A DNA stretch of 64,000 bases from Burkholderiaceae bacterium (GCA_016710525.1 JADJVQ010000048.1:1-64000); one strand, 5' to 3'. Counted from the stretch's first letter, positions 27,238-36,275 are shown. The notes: generated by a model from the sequence alone, not told the origin. Translations and numbers: made by a program.

Positions 27238-27287
27238 CAGCCTTCGAGCAGGCTCCGCCTCAGCGCTGCCTCAGCCTTCGAGCAGGC
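27238..27287. repeat. 16-bp direct repeat at the 3' end of the acyl-CoA ligase gene
   Basis: CAGCCTTCGAGCAGGC occurs at 27238-27253 and again at 27272-27287. The second copy covers the end of the ligase coding sequence (LLEG-stop); the first lies just beyond it. This looks like a small tandem duplication of the gene's 3' end. Confidence 0.65.
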
Positions 27288-28857
27288 GCCGCAGTTCGGC
27301 CTTGGCGACCTTCTCGAGGGTCGAGCGCGGCAGCGAGTCGACCACGCGCACCTCGCGCGGCCGCTTGAAGCCCGACAGGCGCTCGGTGCACACGGACTGG
27401 ATGCGATCGGCCAGCGCGTCCCGCTCGACAGCGCCCGGCGCATCCGGATCGTGCAGCACGAAGGCCACCGGCACCTCGTCGTACATCGGGTCGCGCTTGG
27501 CCACCACGGCCACCTCGCGCACGCCCGGCACGGTGATGATCACCGCCTCGATCTCGGAGGCCGCGACATTCTCGCCGCCGACCTTGAGCATGTCCTTGGA
27601 ACGGTCGGAGAAGGCCAGCGATCCGTCGGCCAGGCGTTTGACCCGGTCGCCGGTGATGAACAGGCCCTGGGCATTGAAAGAATCGTCCGTGGCCTGCGGG
27701 TTGTTCAGGTACTCCAGGAACAAGGACAAGCCGCGCACGCCGCCGACCAGCAGGTCGCCGGTTTCGCCAGGGCCGACCGGCTTGCCTTCCGGGTCGAGCA
27801 CATGGATCTGATATTCGGGCGCCGGGCGGCCGATCGACATCGGCACGTTGTCGTGCTGGACATGGCCCACCGTGCCGTGGGTGATGGTTTCGGTCATGCC
27901 CCACCAGCCGATGGTCTTCACTCTGAAGCGCTCGTCGGTGGGCGGCGAGCACACGCCGGCGCCCCACAGCCGGTAATGGTGGGCGGGCACTTCCTGGTTC
28001 ATCAGCGCGCGGATGCAGAACGGAATCACCGACAGCCAGGTGCAGCGATGGCGCAGCGAAACCGGCCAGAAGCGGCTGGCTGAAAAGCGCGGCTGCACCA
28101 CGGCGCTGCCTCCGGCCCACAGCGTGGCAAGGATCGAATAGGCCTGCGCATTGGTGTGGAACAGCGGCAGCACGACCATGTGGGTGTCGGTCGGCTGCAG
28201 GTCCTGGTGCGCCGCATTGATCCGGGCGCCCCACAGGGCGTTGGCATGTGTCCAGACCACGCCCTTGGGGCGCGAGGTGGTGCCCGAGGTGTACTGCACC
28301 GAAAACCGCGCCCGCGGATCGTGAGGCCGGGCCGGCAGCAGCGCGGGATCGGCATCGATCCGATCGAAGCGCTGATCGAGGGAGGGCGCGCCGGCTTGCG
28401 CGGGCTCGCCATTGTCGGTGTCGGTGATCGCCAGCCAGCGCAGCTGCGGGCAGCTCTGCGCCACCATCGCGGCAAACCGGGGCTGCGTGATGCCGGCGAT
28501 GGCCCCGCTGTGCTGGGCGAAATACGCCAGTTCGTCCGGACTGGATCGGGCGTTGGTCGTGACCGCGATCGCGCCGGCCACGGCGCAGCCCAGCCACGCG
28601 ATGATCGACTCCGGACAGTTGTCCAGATGCACCAGAACGAAGTCGCCCGGGCGGATGCCGCGCTGGTGCAGGCCAGCGGCAAATCGGTACAGGCGTTCTG
28701 CAAAGGCCCGGTACGTCCAGGACTGGGGCGCGCCCTCGAAGGGTTCCCAATGAATGAAGGGGTGGTCGGCCCGCGCGCGTGCCTGCGCGTCGATCAGGGT
28801 TCGGATATCCTGGCCCTCGAAGGGCAGGATCTGCGACAGGGGGGCGTTTGCTGGCAT
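27271..28857 (-). CDS. AMP-forming acyl-CoA ligase (CaiC-like)
   Basis: A 528-residue ANL-superfamily enzyme that activates a carboxylic acid with ATP and joins it to CoA. Motifs: P-loop VQYTSGTTSRPKGVVWTH, A5 region GWWGMTETITHGTVG, ITGDRVKRLADGSLAFSDRSKDMLKVGGENVAASEIE (A7-A8 hinge), and the C-terminal catalytic Lys region STLEKVAKAELRRLL. The hinge and overall layout resemble crotonobetaine/carnitine-CoA ligases, but the substrate cannot be fixed. The gene is convergent with lpd and divergent from argC. Confidence 0.88.
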   Translation of the reverse strand: MPANAPLSQILPFEGQDIRTLIDAQARARADHPFIHWEPFEGAPQSWTYRAFAERLYRFAAGLHQRGIRPGDFVLVHLDNCPESIIAWLGCAVAGAIAVTTNARSSPDELAYFAQHSGAIAGITQPRFAAMVAQSCPQLRWLAITDTDNGEPAQAGAPSLDQRFDRIDADPALLPARPHDPRARFSVQYTSGTTSRPKGVVWTHANALWGARINAAHQDLQPTDTHMVVLPLFHTNAQAYSILATLWAGGSAVVQPRFSASRFWPVSLRHRCTWLSVIPFCIRALMNQEVPAHHYRLWGAGVCSPPTDERFRVKTIGWWGMTETITHGTVGHVQHDNVPMSIGRPAPEYQIHVLDPEGKPVGPGETGDLLVGGVRGLSLFLEYLNNPQATDDSFNAQGLFITGDRVKRLADGSLAFSDRSKDMLKVGGENVAASEIEAVIITVPGVREVAVVAKRDPMYDEVPVAFVLHDPDAPGAVERDALADRIQSVCTERLSGFKRPREVRVVDSLPRSTLEKVAKAELRRLLEG

Positions 28858-28969
28858 GGTCGCAACAGTTTAGAGGCGCGGCGCGCGCAGGGGGGCGCTG
28901 GCGGGCTCCCGGCTTGGGCGGGCGGACCATTTCCGTGCAGAATGGCGGACTGTCCGCGGAGCGAGTTTC

Positions 28970-29890
28970 ATGACATCAAAGACCAGGGTTTTCATCGATG
29001 GCGAGGCCGGCACGACCGGGCTCGGCATCCGCGAGCGGCTCAGCGGGCTGGACGGTGTGGAGATCGTGTCGATCGCCGCCGAGATGCGCAAGGATCCGGG
29101 GGCCAAGCGGGAGCTGATGGCCGCGGTCGATCTGGTCGTGCTGTGCCTGCACGACGACGCGGCGCGCGACACGGTCGCGCTGGCCGACGCCATGGGCGAG
29201 CGGGCGCCGCGCCTGCTCGATGCCAGCAGCGCGCATCGGGTCGCACCAGGATGGGTCTACGGGTTTGCCGAAATGGCGCCCGGCCAGGACGCCGCCATCC
29301 GCGATGCCGCGCGGGTCACGAATCCCGGGTGTTACCCCACCGGCGCCATCGCCCTGCTGCGCCCGCTGCTCGATGCCGGGGTGCTGCCGGCGGATTATCC
29401 GGTGTCGATCCCGGCCGTCAGCGGCTACAGCGGCGGCGGGCGCACCATGATCGAAGCCCATGAGTCCGGCCAGGCGCCGGCCTTCGAATGGTACGGGCTG
29501 GGCCTCGAGCACAAGCACCTGCCCGAGATCCAGAAATACTCCGGACTGTCGCGCCGGCCGATCTTCATTCCGTCGGTGGGCAGCTTCCGCCAGGGCATGC
29601 TGGTCACCGTTCCGTTGCACCTCGATCTGCTGCGCGGGCGACCCAGTGCGGCACAGCTGGTCGACATCCTGCGGGCCCGCTATGACGGCCAGGGCGGCGT
29701 GAAGGTGCTGGACGCCGAGCCCGAGGGGCGGATCGAACCCGAAGCCCTGAATGAGACCGATGGCATGGAGTTGCGCGTATTCGCCAATGAAGCGCGCGGC
29801 CAGGTGGTGCTGGTGGCCCGGCTCGACAATCTGGGCAAGGGCGCTTCAGGCGCGGCGGTGCAGAACCTGCGGCTGATGTTCGGAATCTGA
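28970..29890 (+). CDS. argC: N-acetyl-gamma-glutamyl-phosphate reductase (short type 2)
   Basis: NADPH-dependent third step of arginine synthesis. The 306-residue length and sequence fit the short AGPR type 2. Landmarks: FIDGEAGTTGLGIRERL at the nucleotide-binding N-terminus, LDASSAHRV, the active-site Cys in NPGCYPTGAIALLRP and the catalytic His region LEHKHLPEIQKY. argH lies 5 kb away on the other strand. Confidence 0.94.
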   Translation: MTSKTRVFIDGEAGTTGLGIRERLSGLDGVEIVSIAAEMRKDPGAKRELMAAVDLVVLCLHDDAARDTVALADAMGERAPRLLDASSAHRVAPGWVYGFAEMAPGQDAAIRDAARVTNPGCYPTGAIALLRPLLDAGVLPADYPVSIPAVSGYSGGGRTMIEAHESGQAPAFEWYGLGLEHKHLPEIQKYSGLSRRPIFIPSVGSFRQGMLVTVPLHLDLLRGRPSAAQLVDILRARYDGQGGVKVLDAEPEGRIEPEALNETDGMELRVFANEARGQVVLVARLDNLGKGASGAAVQNLRLMFGI

Positions 29891-29952
29891 CACGGGCGGC
29901 CGGCTGCGGGCCCGGCGCGGTGCCCGATGCGGCCGACGTCCGTATGCCGAAC

Positions 29953-29966
29953 GGGATAACCCTAGG
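29953..29966 (+). promoter_or_regulatory. GGG-W-T-WW-CCCTAGG motif upstream of dctQM
   Basis: GGGATAACCCTAGG, 76 bp before the dctQ start. An aligned 11/14 match, GGGTTTTCCCTAGG, lies upstream of the outer binding-protein gene (34829-34842). Shared placement before the two transcription units of one transporter suggests a common regulator. Confidence 0.4.
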
Positions 29967-30041
29967 CCTTCATCCCTCGAAAAACCATTACAGTTACCCG
30001 ACTTTGAATCTGCCCTCGTTTCGCGGAGAGAACAGCTCGCC

Positions 30042-30581
30042 ATGAAGAGCCTATTGCCATTTGCCCACGCGATCGACAAGTTGAACAACTTCCTGGGCAA
30101 ACTAGCCGTCTGGGCGGTGTTCGTCTCGTGCATGGTCTCGGCCGGCAACGCCATGATCCGTTACCTGTTCGATTCCAGTTCCAATGCCTGGCTTGAACTG
30201 CAGTGGTATCTGTTCGCCGTCACCGTCATGCTGGGCACCTCGATGGTGCTGCGGGTCAATGAGCACGTGCGGGTCGACGTGCTCTATGGCCGGGCGACGG
30301 GCACCCGCAAGGCCAAGATCGACCTGTTCGGCATGATCGTGTTCCTGATGCCGGCCACGCTGCTGATGGTCTGGATGTCGTGGCCCTGGGCGCTGGACTC
30401 CTATGTCCACCAGGAGATGTCGAGCAACGCCGGCGGCCTGATTCGCTGGCCGATCAAGATCCTCGTGCCCTTGGGGTTCGCCCTGCTGTCGCTGCAGGGC
30501 ATCTCCGAGATCATCAAGCGCATCTGTTTCCTCCTGGGAAGCTACCAGATGGACCTGCAGTACGAACGGCCGCTGCAGTAA
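30042..30581 (+). CDS. dctQ: TRAP transporter small membrane subunit
   Basis: A 179-residue membrane protein with four predicted helices (AVWAVFVSCMVSAGNAMIRYL; LQWYLFAVTVMLGTSMVL; LFGMIVFLMPATLLMVW; ILVPLGFALLSLQGISEII) and the DctQ signature around NAWLELQWYLFA and NEHVRVDVLYGR. It partners DctM, encoded 42 bp downstream, in Na+-coupled uptake of an organic acid. Confidence 0.92.
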   Translation: MKSLLPFAHAIDKLNNFLGKLAVWAVFVSCMVSAGNAMIRYLFDSSSNAWLELQWYLFAVTVMLGTSMVLRVNEHVRVDVLYGRATGTRKAKIDLFGMIVFLMPATLLMVWMSWPWALDSYVHQEMSSNAGGLIRWPIKILVPLGFALLSLQGISEIIKRICFLLGSYQMDLQYERPLQ

Positions 30582-30623
30582 GCCCGGCGACGTTCCAGCC
30601 CCACTTCTCGCGAGCGATTCACG

Positions 30624-32174
30624 ATGATCACGATGCAAAACATGGCGCCGCTGATGTTTGCCGGCCTTGTCGTCGTCATGCTGATCGGCTTTCCGGTCGC
30701 ATTTTCCCTGGCGGCGCTGGGCCTGTTCGCGGGCTTCATCTCGATTGAGCTGGGATTCTTCCCGGCGCAGTACCTGGCCAACCTGCCGCTGCGCATCTTC
30801 GGCATCCTGTCCAACGACCTGCTGCTGGCGATTCCATTCTTCACCTTCATGGGCGCCATTCTCGAGCGCTGCGGCCTGGCTGAGGATTTGCTCGAGGGCA
30901 CTGGCCAGCTCTTCGGTTCGGTGCCGGGGGGCCTTGCGTACGCGGTGATCATCGTCGGCGCCATTCTGGGCGCGATCACCGGCACGGTGGCCGCCTCGGT
31001 GATCGCGATGGGCATGATTTCGCTGCCGATCATGCTCAAGTACGGCTACAACATGCGCCTGGGCACCGGCGTGATCGCCGCCGCCGGCACCATCACCCAG
31101 GTCATCCCGCCCTCGCTGGTGCTGGTGGTGCTCGCCGACCAGCTCGGCAAATCGGTGGGCGACATGTACAAGGGCGCCATCGGCCCGTCGATCGCCCAGA
31201 CACTGATCTTCATCGTCTACATCTTCGCGGTCTCGATCATCAAGCCGCACTGGATGCCCCCGCTGCCCCCCGAGGCGCGCACGATGCGCGGCTGGGACCT
31301 GTGGAAGAAGGTGCTGTGGGGCATGGTGCCCTCCATCGTCCTGATCTTCCTGGTGCTGGGCACGATCTTCATGGGACTGGCCACCCCCACCGAGGCCGGG
31401 GCGATGGGCGCGGTCGGCGCGATGGGCCTGGCGGCCATGAATAAGCGCCTGACCTGGCCGCTGGTGCGCCAGGGCATGGAGTCCACCGCGCGCATCACCG
31501 CGATGGTCATCTTCATTCTGCTCGGCTCCACCGTGTTCTCGCTGGTTTTCCAGGGGGTCGACGGCGCGATCTGGATCGAGCACATGCTGGTGTCGATGAC
31601 CGGCGGCACGGTGGTCGGCTTCCTCGTGGTGGTCAACCTGTTCGTGTTCTTCCTGGCGTTTTTCCTCGACTTCTTCGAAATCGCGTTCATCATCATTCCG
31701 CTGCTGGCTCCGGTGGCGGCCAAGCTGGGCATCGACCTCATCTGGTTCGGCGTGCTGCTGTGCGTGAACATGCAGACCTCGTTCATGCACCCGCCGTTCG
31801 GCTTCGCGCTCTTCTACCTGCGCGGCATCGCGCCCAAGGAGGTCAAGAGCTCGGATATCTACCTGGGCGCCATCCCGTGGGTGATCCTGCAGCTGATTCT
31901 CGTGGCGGTGCTGATCTTCTGGCCGGGCATGGTCACGATGTGGCTCGACAAGGAGGTCGCGGTCGATCTGGACAAGGTCAAGATCGAAGTCCAGTCGGTT
32001 GACGATGAACTCAAGCCGGGCGCGGACGATCCCGCGGCCAAGGACGGCGCGGCGAAGGGCGCATCCGCCGAACCCGGCAAAGCCGATCCCGCCAAGCCCG
32101 AGGAAGAGGAAGACCTGGGCAAGGTCCTGCAGAAGCAGATCGAGGACGAAGCCAAGAAGGCCGCGGGCAAATAG
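30624..32174 (+). CDS. dctM: TRAP transporter large membrane subunit with charged C-terminal tail
   Basis: A 516-residue DctM-type permease with about 12 hydrophobic segments; landmarks are LLLAIPFFTFMGAILERCGLAEDLLE, GTVAASVIAMGMISLPIML, ITQVIPPSLVLVVLADQLG, ATPTEAGAMGAVGAM and QTSFMHPPFGFALFYLRG. After the last helix comes an unusual hydrophilic tail of about 70 residues rich in Lys, Asp, Glu, Ala and Pro (PAKPEEEEDLGKVLQKQIEDE), likely cytoplasmic and partly coiled. An alternative start (MQNMAPLMF) lies three codons in. It forms an operon with dctQ and is followed by a clear terminator. Confidence 0.92.
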   Translation: MITMQNMAPLMFAGLVVVMLIGFPVAFSLAALGLFAGFISIELGFFPAQYLANLPLRIFGILSNDLLLAIPFFTFMGAILERCGLAEDLLEGTGQLFGSVPGGLAYAVIIVGAILGAITGTVAASVIAMGMISLPIMLKYGYNMRLGTGVIAAAGTITQVIPPSLVLVVLADQLGKSVGDMYKGAIGPSIAQTLIFIVYIFAVSIIKPHWMPPLPPEARTMRGWDLWKKVLWGMVPSIVLIFLVLGTIFMGLATPTEAGAMGAVGAMGLAAMNKRLTWPLVRQGMESTARITAMVIFILLGSTVFSLVFQGVDGAIWIEHMLVSMTGGTVVGFLVVVNLFVFFLAFFLDFFEIAFIIIPLLAPVAAKLGIDLIWFGVLLCVNMQTSFMHPPFGFALFYLRGIAPKEVKSSDIYLGAIPWVILQLILVAVLIFWPGMVTMWLDKEVAVDLDKVKIEVQSVDDELKPGADDPAAKDGAAKGASAEPGKADPAKPEEEEDLGKVLQKQIEDEAKKAAGK

Positions 32175-32220
32175 CGGCCGGCCCTGCGCGCCTCGCGCTG
32201 CGCCAGGCGCCAGACAAACG

Positions 32221-32254
32221 AAAGGCCCGGGGTGACCCGGGCCTTTGTGTTTTG
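32221..32254 (+). terminator. Rho-independent terminator after dctM
   Basis: Eleven-base-pair perfect stem (32221-32231 with 32236-32246), GTGA loop, followed by a T-rich stretch TTTGTGTTTT that overlaps the stem end. The A-rich left flank is short, so use in the opposite direction for the convergent dctP is less likely but possible. Confidence 0.85.
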
Positions 32255-32340
32255 GAGGGCTGATTCGGCGGGCGAATGGCCGAATCCGGTTTAGCGCCGG
32301 CGGGCGGTGCGGCCCGCCGCGAGCGCCTCCCGATCCGCCT

Positions 32341-33423
32341 TCAGCGGCGCGCGCTCGCCATGAAGTCGTCGAACGTGTTTTCGGTCACGCGGAACCACGA
32401 GATCTGATCGCGCTGGAAGCCGAAGTAGTGGTCGTGCAGCTTCTTGAAATCGGGGCTCTTCGCGGAGGTCTCGGCATACACCTCCTGGGTTGCCTTGTAA
32501 CAGGCTTCCAGGATGGGCCGGGAGAACGGTTTGAGGACCGTGCCGCCGGCGACAAGTCGCTTGAGCGCCAGCGGATTGCCGGCGTCGTACTTGGAGATCA
32601 TGTAGGTGTTGCCCTCTTCATTGGCGGCTTCCCAGGCCGCCCGATAGTCGGGCGGCAGCGCGTCGAGCGCTTTCTGGTTGACGATACTGTGCAGTGCCGG
32701 TCCGCCTTCCCACCAGCCCGGGTAGTAGTAGAACTTGGCGACCTTGTTGAAGCCGAGCTTTTCATCGTCGTAGGGCCCGACCCACTCGGCGGCGTCGATG
32801 GTGCCTTTTTCGAGCGCGGGGTAGATATCGCCGCCGGCGATCTGCTGGGGTACGACACCCAGTTTCGTGAGCACCTGTCCGGCGAATCCGCCGACCCGGA
32901 ACTTCAGGCCTTTCAGATCGTCGACGGTGTTGATTTCCTTGCGGAACCAGCCGCCCATCTGGGCGCCCGTGTTGCCGTTGAGAAATGCCACCACGCCCGA
33001 CTTGCGCGCGAATTCGTTGAAGACCTTGTCGCCGCCGCCGTGATGCCACCAGGCGTTGTACTGACGGGCGTTCAGGCCGAAGGGAATGGCGGTGGCCACC
33101 GCCCAGCTCGGCTCCTTGCCGAAGAAATAGTAGAGCGCTGTGTGTCCGGCCTCGATCGTGCCGTTCTGAACGGCATCGAGCACCTGCAGGCCGGGGACGA
33201 TCTCGCCGGCGGCGTGCACGCTGATCTGGAACTTGTTGTTGGTGATCTGGGCGACACGCTTGGCGACAATCTCCGCAGCGCCGAAGATCGTGTCGAGCGA
33301 TTTCGGGAAACTCGAGGCCAGGCGCCAGCGCACGGTGGGCTGGGCGCGAACAATGGCGGGGCCGGCGAGGGCGCCGACCGCGGCACCGGCAGTGGCGGTG
33401 CCGATGAACTTGCGACGTTGCAT
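32341..33423 (-). CDS. TRAP transporter periplasmic binding protein (TakP-like), copy 1
   Basis: A 360-residue DctP-family protein with a Tat-type signal (MQRRKFIGTATAGAAVGAL, cleavage after VRA). The mature part carries TakP-subfamily landmarks: TGAQMGGWFRKEINTVDDLKG, GVVPQQIAGGDIYPALEKGTIDAAEWVGPYDDEKLGF, KFYYYPGWWEGGP, and it ends WFRVTENTFDDFMASARR. TakP-type proteins bind 2-keto or mannitol/chloroaromatic-type organic acids. It is a paralogue of the next gene upstream and faces dctQM. Confidence 0.92.
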   Translation of the reverse strand: MQRRKFIGTATAGAAVGALAGPAIVRAQPTVRWRLASSFPKSLDTIFGAAEIVAKRVAQITNNKFQISVHAAGEIVPGLQVLDAVQNGTIEAGHTALYYFFGKEPSWAVATAIPFGLNARQYNAWWHHGGGDKVFNEFARKSGVVAFLNGNTGAQMGGWFRKEINTVDDLKGLKFRVGGFAGQVLTKLGVVPQQIAGGDIYPALEKGTIDAAEWVGPYDDEKLGFNKVAKFYYYPGWWEGGPALHSIVNQKALDALPPDYRAAWEAANEEGNTYMISKYDAGNPLALKRLVAGGTVLKPFSRPILEACYKATQEVYAETSAKSPDFKKLHDHYFGFQRDQISWFRVTENTFDDFMASARR

Positions 33424-33564
33424 TTAACAAATGCTCCAAGAGAAGTGGAAGGGCAATAGCGATCGGCCGGCACTATAGCGGCACATCCCCGGGGTTCCAA
33501 TCGGGGGTTTCCCGCGTTGGCGCCGGCGAGCCCTGGCGCGCCGTCGCGTGCGCTCGACCTGAAC

Positions 33565-33592
33565 GCGAAAAAGGGCGCTCGAAGGCGCCCTC
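33565..33592 (-). terminator. Rho-independent terminator after the outer binding-protein gene
   Basis: Stem AGGGCGC/GCGCCCT (33572-33578 with 33585-33591), 6-nt loop, followed on the minus strand by TTTTT. It separates the two dctP-like genes, so the inner copy needs its own promoter. Confidence 0.8.
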
Positions 33593-33651
33593 TTGACCTC
33601 TCGACCACTCCAGTCAGCGCGGCACGCTCAGGCGTGCCGCGCTAGCGAAGG

Positions 33652-34740
33652 TCAGCCGCGTCGCGTCATCGCCGATGCCATGAAGTCGTCGAAGGTGTTC
33701 TCGGTCACCCGGAACCAGCTGATCGATTCAGAGCGGAACTTGACCCAGTTGTCGTGGATCTTCTTGAACTTCGGATTCTTGGCGTTGTTCTCGGCGAACC
33801 ATTCTTCGGAGGCCTTGAAGCAGGCGTCCATGACCGGGCGCGGGAAGGCCTTCAGGATGGCGCCGCCGGCGATCAGACGCTTGAGGGCGGCGGCGTTGCG
33901 GGCGTCGTACTTGGCCATGCATTCGGCATAGGCATGGCTGCAGGCCGCCTGCAGGATGGCCTTGTACTCGGGCGTGAGCGATTCCCAGGCCTTGATGTTG
34001 ACGATCATGTTGGTGCTGGGGCCGCCCTCCCACCAGCCCGGGTAGTAGTAGTACTTGGCGACTTTGTAGAAGCCGAGTTTTTCGTCATCGTAGGGGCCGA
34101 CCCATTCGGCGGCGTCGATCGTGCCTTTTTCCAGCGACGGATAGATGTCGCCACCGGCGATCTGCTGCGGCACGACCCCCAGCTTGGTCAGCACCTGGCC
34201 GGCCGGTCCGCCGCAGCGGAATTTCAGGCCCTTCAGATCGTCGACGGTGTTGATCTCCTTGCGGAACCAGCCGCCCATCTGCGCGCCGGTATTGCCGCAG
34301 ATGCCGACGTTGTGAACGTTGTATTCGCGCAGGAATTCGTTCATCAGGGCCGCGCCGCCGCCGTCCATCACCCACGCCTGCTGCTGGCGGCAGTTCAGGC
34401 CGAACGGGACCGACGTGTCGAACGCGAATGTCGGATCCTTGCCGAAGTAGTAGTACATGGCGGTCTGGCCGGCCTCGACCGTGCCCGCCTGCACCGCGTC
34501 GAGCACCTGCAGCCCCGGTACGATTTCGCCGGCGGCATGGGCGCTGATCGTGAACTTGCCGCCGGTCATCGTCGTCACGTACTTGGCGATGGTCTCGGCC
34601 GAGCCGAAGAGCGTGTCAAGGTTCTTGGGGAAACTCGATGGCATGCGCCAGCGAATGGTTGGCTGGGCGCTGACGATGGCGGGGGCCCCAAGGATGACCC
34701 CGCCAGTGGCAGCCGTCGACAGGAACTTGCGACGCGACAT
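33652..34740 (-). CDS. TRAP transporter periplasmic binding protein (TakP-like), copy 2
   Basis: A 362-residue paralogue of the preceding protein, with nearly identical core motifs (GGWFRKEINTVDDLKGLKFR, QQIAGGDIYPSLEKGTIDAAEWVGPYDDEKLGF, YYYPGWWEGGP). Twin-arginine signal MSRRKFLSTAATGGVILGAP. Differences cluster in ligand-pocket regions: CNGR-like NVGICGNTGAQ and GLNCRQQQAWV replace VVAFLNGNTGAQ and GLNARQYNAWW, so ligand range may differ. It has its own terminator and a candidate operator upstream. Which of the two serves the DctQM pair is not decidable from sequence. Confidence 0.92.
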   Translation of the reverse strand: MSRRKFLSTAATGGVILGAPAIVSAQPTIRWRMPSSFPKNLDTLFGSAETIAKYVTTMTGGKFTISAHAAGEIVPGLQVLDAVQAGTVEAGQTAMYYYFGKDPTFAFDTSVPFGLNCRQQQAWVMDGGGAALMNEFLREYNVHNVGICGNTGAQMGGWFRKEINTVDDLKGLKFRCGGPAGQVLTKLGVVPQQIAGGDIYPSLEKGTIDAAEWVGPYDDEKLGFYKVAKYYYYPGWWEGGPSTNMIVNIKAWESLTPEYKAILQAACSHAYAECMAKYDARNAAALKRLIAGGAILKAFPRPVMDACFKASEEWFAENNAKNPKFKKIHDNWVKFRSESISWFRVTENTFDDFMASAMTRRG

Positions 34741-34828
34741 ATGTCTCTCTCCGGTTTCGTTTTTTCCGCGGTCGAGCAGACCGGGATAGGGTCAGATTAG
34801 CCTACGAAACTCGCCAGCGACAAGAATC

Positions 34829-34842
34829 GGGTTTTCCCTAGG
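34829..34842. promoter_or_regulatory. GGG-W-T-WW-CCCTAGG motif upstream of the outer TRAP binding-protein gene
   Basis: GGGTTTTCCCTAGG, 89 bp upstream of the gene starting at 34740 on the minus strand; the flanks extend it to a GGTTTT-CCCTAG-GAAACC imperfect palindrome. It matches the motif before dctQ in 11 of 14 positions. Confidence 0.4.
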
Positions 34843-34853
34843 AAACCGGAATC

Positions 34854-34875
34854 GCGCCCCGCAGAGCTGGGGCGC
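34854..34875 (-). terminator. Possible terminator after argH
   Basis: Stem GCGCCCC/GGGGCGC (7 bp, 8-nt loop) directly after the argH stop on the minus strand. The following sequence is only weakly T-rich, so it may be a weak terminator. Confidence 0.4.
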
Positions 34876-34880
34876 GAGCG

Positions 34881-36275
34881 TCAGGCCAGCCGCAATCGCG
34901 CGCGCTGGATCGCGGCCCTGACCTGATCGGGAGCCGTGCCTCCGACGTGCTTGCGCGAGGCCACCGAGCCCTCGAGTGTCAGGGACTCGAAGACGTCGTC
35001 GCCGATCTCGGGCGAAAAGGCGCGAAGCTCATCCAAGGACAATTCCGACAGATCGCGGTTCTTGCCGGCCGCATCGCGCACGGCGCGCGCCACCACTTCA
35101 TGGGCATCGCGAAACGGCAGTCCCCGGCGGACCAGGTAGTCGGCCAGGTCGGTGGCCGTGGAGAAGCCCTCGAAGGCGGCCTGGCGCATGCGTTCGGCGC
35201 GCACCTCGATACCCGGGATCATGTCGGCGAAGATGCGCAGCGTTTCGTGCAGGGTGTCGACTGTGTCGAACAGTGGCTCCTTGTCTTCCTGGTTGTCCTT
35301 GTTGTAGGCCAGCGGCTGGCCCTTCATCAGCATCAGCAGCCCCATCAGGTGGCCTGTCACACGGCCGCTCTTGCCGCGCGCCAGTTCGGGCACGTCGGGG
35401 TTCTTCTTCTGCGGCATGATCGACGAGCCGGTGCAGAACCGGTCGGCCAGATCGATGAAGCCCACGCGCGGCGACATCCAGATGACGAGTTCTTCCGACA
35501 GGCGCGAGATGTGCGTCATCACCAGCGCGGCCGCCGCACAGAATTCGATGGCGAAGTCTCGGTCGGACACCGCATCGAGCGAGTTCTCGCATACGCCTTC
35601 GAAGCCCAATGTGCGGGCGACCCTTTCGCGGTCGATCGGGTAGCTGGTGCCGGCGAGCGCCGCCGCGCCCAGGGGCAGCCGGTTGACCCGGCGCCGGCAA
35701 TCGGTCATGCGCTCGACATCGCGCGCGAACATTTCCACATAGGCCATCAGGTGATGGCCGAAGGTGACCGGCTGGGCCACCTGCAGATGCGTGAATCCCG
35801 GCATGATCGTGCCGGCGTGAAGCTGGGCGACGTCGAGCAGCGAGCGCTGCAGGTCGCACAGCAGGCGCACCGTGATGTCGATCTGGGCGCGCAGCCAGAG
35901 CCGGATATCGGTGGCGACCTGGTCGTTTCGCGAACGCGCCGTGTGCAGTCGTTTGCCGGCATCGCCCGCCAGATCGGTGAGGCGCTTCTCGATGTTCAGA
36001 TGAACGTCTTCGAGGTCGATGCTCCAGCGAAACGAACCGTTCTCGATGTCGGTCCGGATGCGCGCCATGCCATTGCTGATCGCATCGAGATCGGCCTCGG
36101 ACAGCAGGCCGCAGGCGTGCAGCATGTCGGCATGGGCCAGCGATCCCTGGATGTCGTAGAGCGCCAGGCGCTGATCGAAATCGACCGATGCGGTGTAGCG
36201 TTTCACCAACTCGGAAACCGGCTCTGAAAAGCGGCCCGACCACGCTTCGGACTTCTTGGCGAATTGATCTGTCAT
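34881..36275 (-). CDS. argH: Argininosuccinate lyase
   Basis: Last step of arginine synthesis, splitting argininosuccinate into arginine and fumarate. The 464-residue length is normal. Landmarks: SEAWSGRFSEPVSELVKRYTASV, HTARSRNDQVATDIRLW, TIMPGFTHLQVAQPVTFGHH and the fumarase/aspartase signature GSSIMPQKKNPD with the catalytic Ser loop. ATG at 36275 (MTDQFAKKS) is chosen; the gene is divergent from algZ. Confidence 0.97.
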   Translation of the reverse strand: MTDQFAKKSEAWSGRFSEPVSELVKRYTASVDFDQRLALYDIQGSLAHADMLHACGLLSEADLDAISNGMARIRTDIENGSFRWSIDLEDVHLNIEKRLTDLAGDAGKRLHTARSRNDQVATDIRLWLRAQIDITVRLLCDLQRSLLDVAQLHAGTIMPGFTHLQVAQPVTFGHHLMAYVEMFARDVERMTDCRRRVNRLPLGAAALAGTSYPIDRERVARTLGFEGVCENSLDAVSDRDFAIEFCAAAALVMTHISRLSEELVIWMSPRVGFIDLADRFCTGSSIMPQKKNPDVPELARGKSGRVTGHLMGLLMLMKGQPLAYNKDNQEDKEPLFDTVDTLHETLRIFADMIPGIEVRAERMRQAAFEGFSTATDLADYLVRRGLPFRDAHEVVARAVRDAAGKNRDLSELSLDELRAFSPEIGDDVFESLTLEGSVASRKHVGGTAPDQVRAAIQRARLRLA

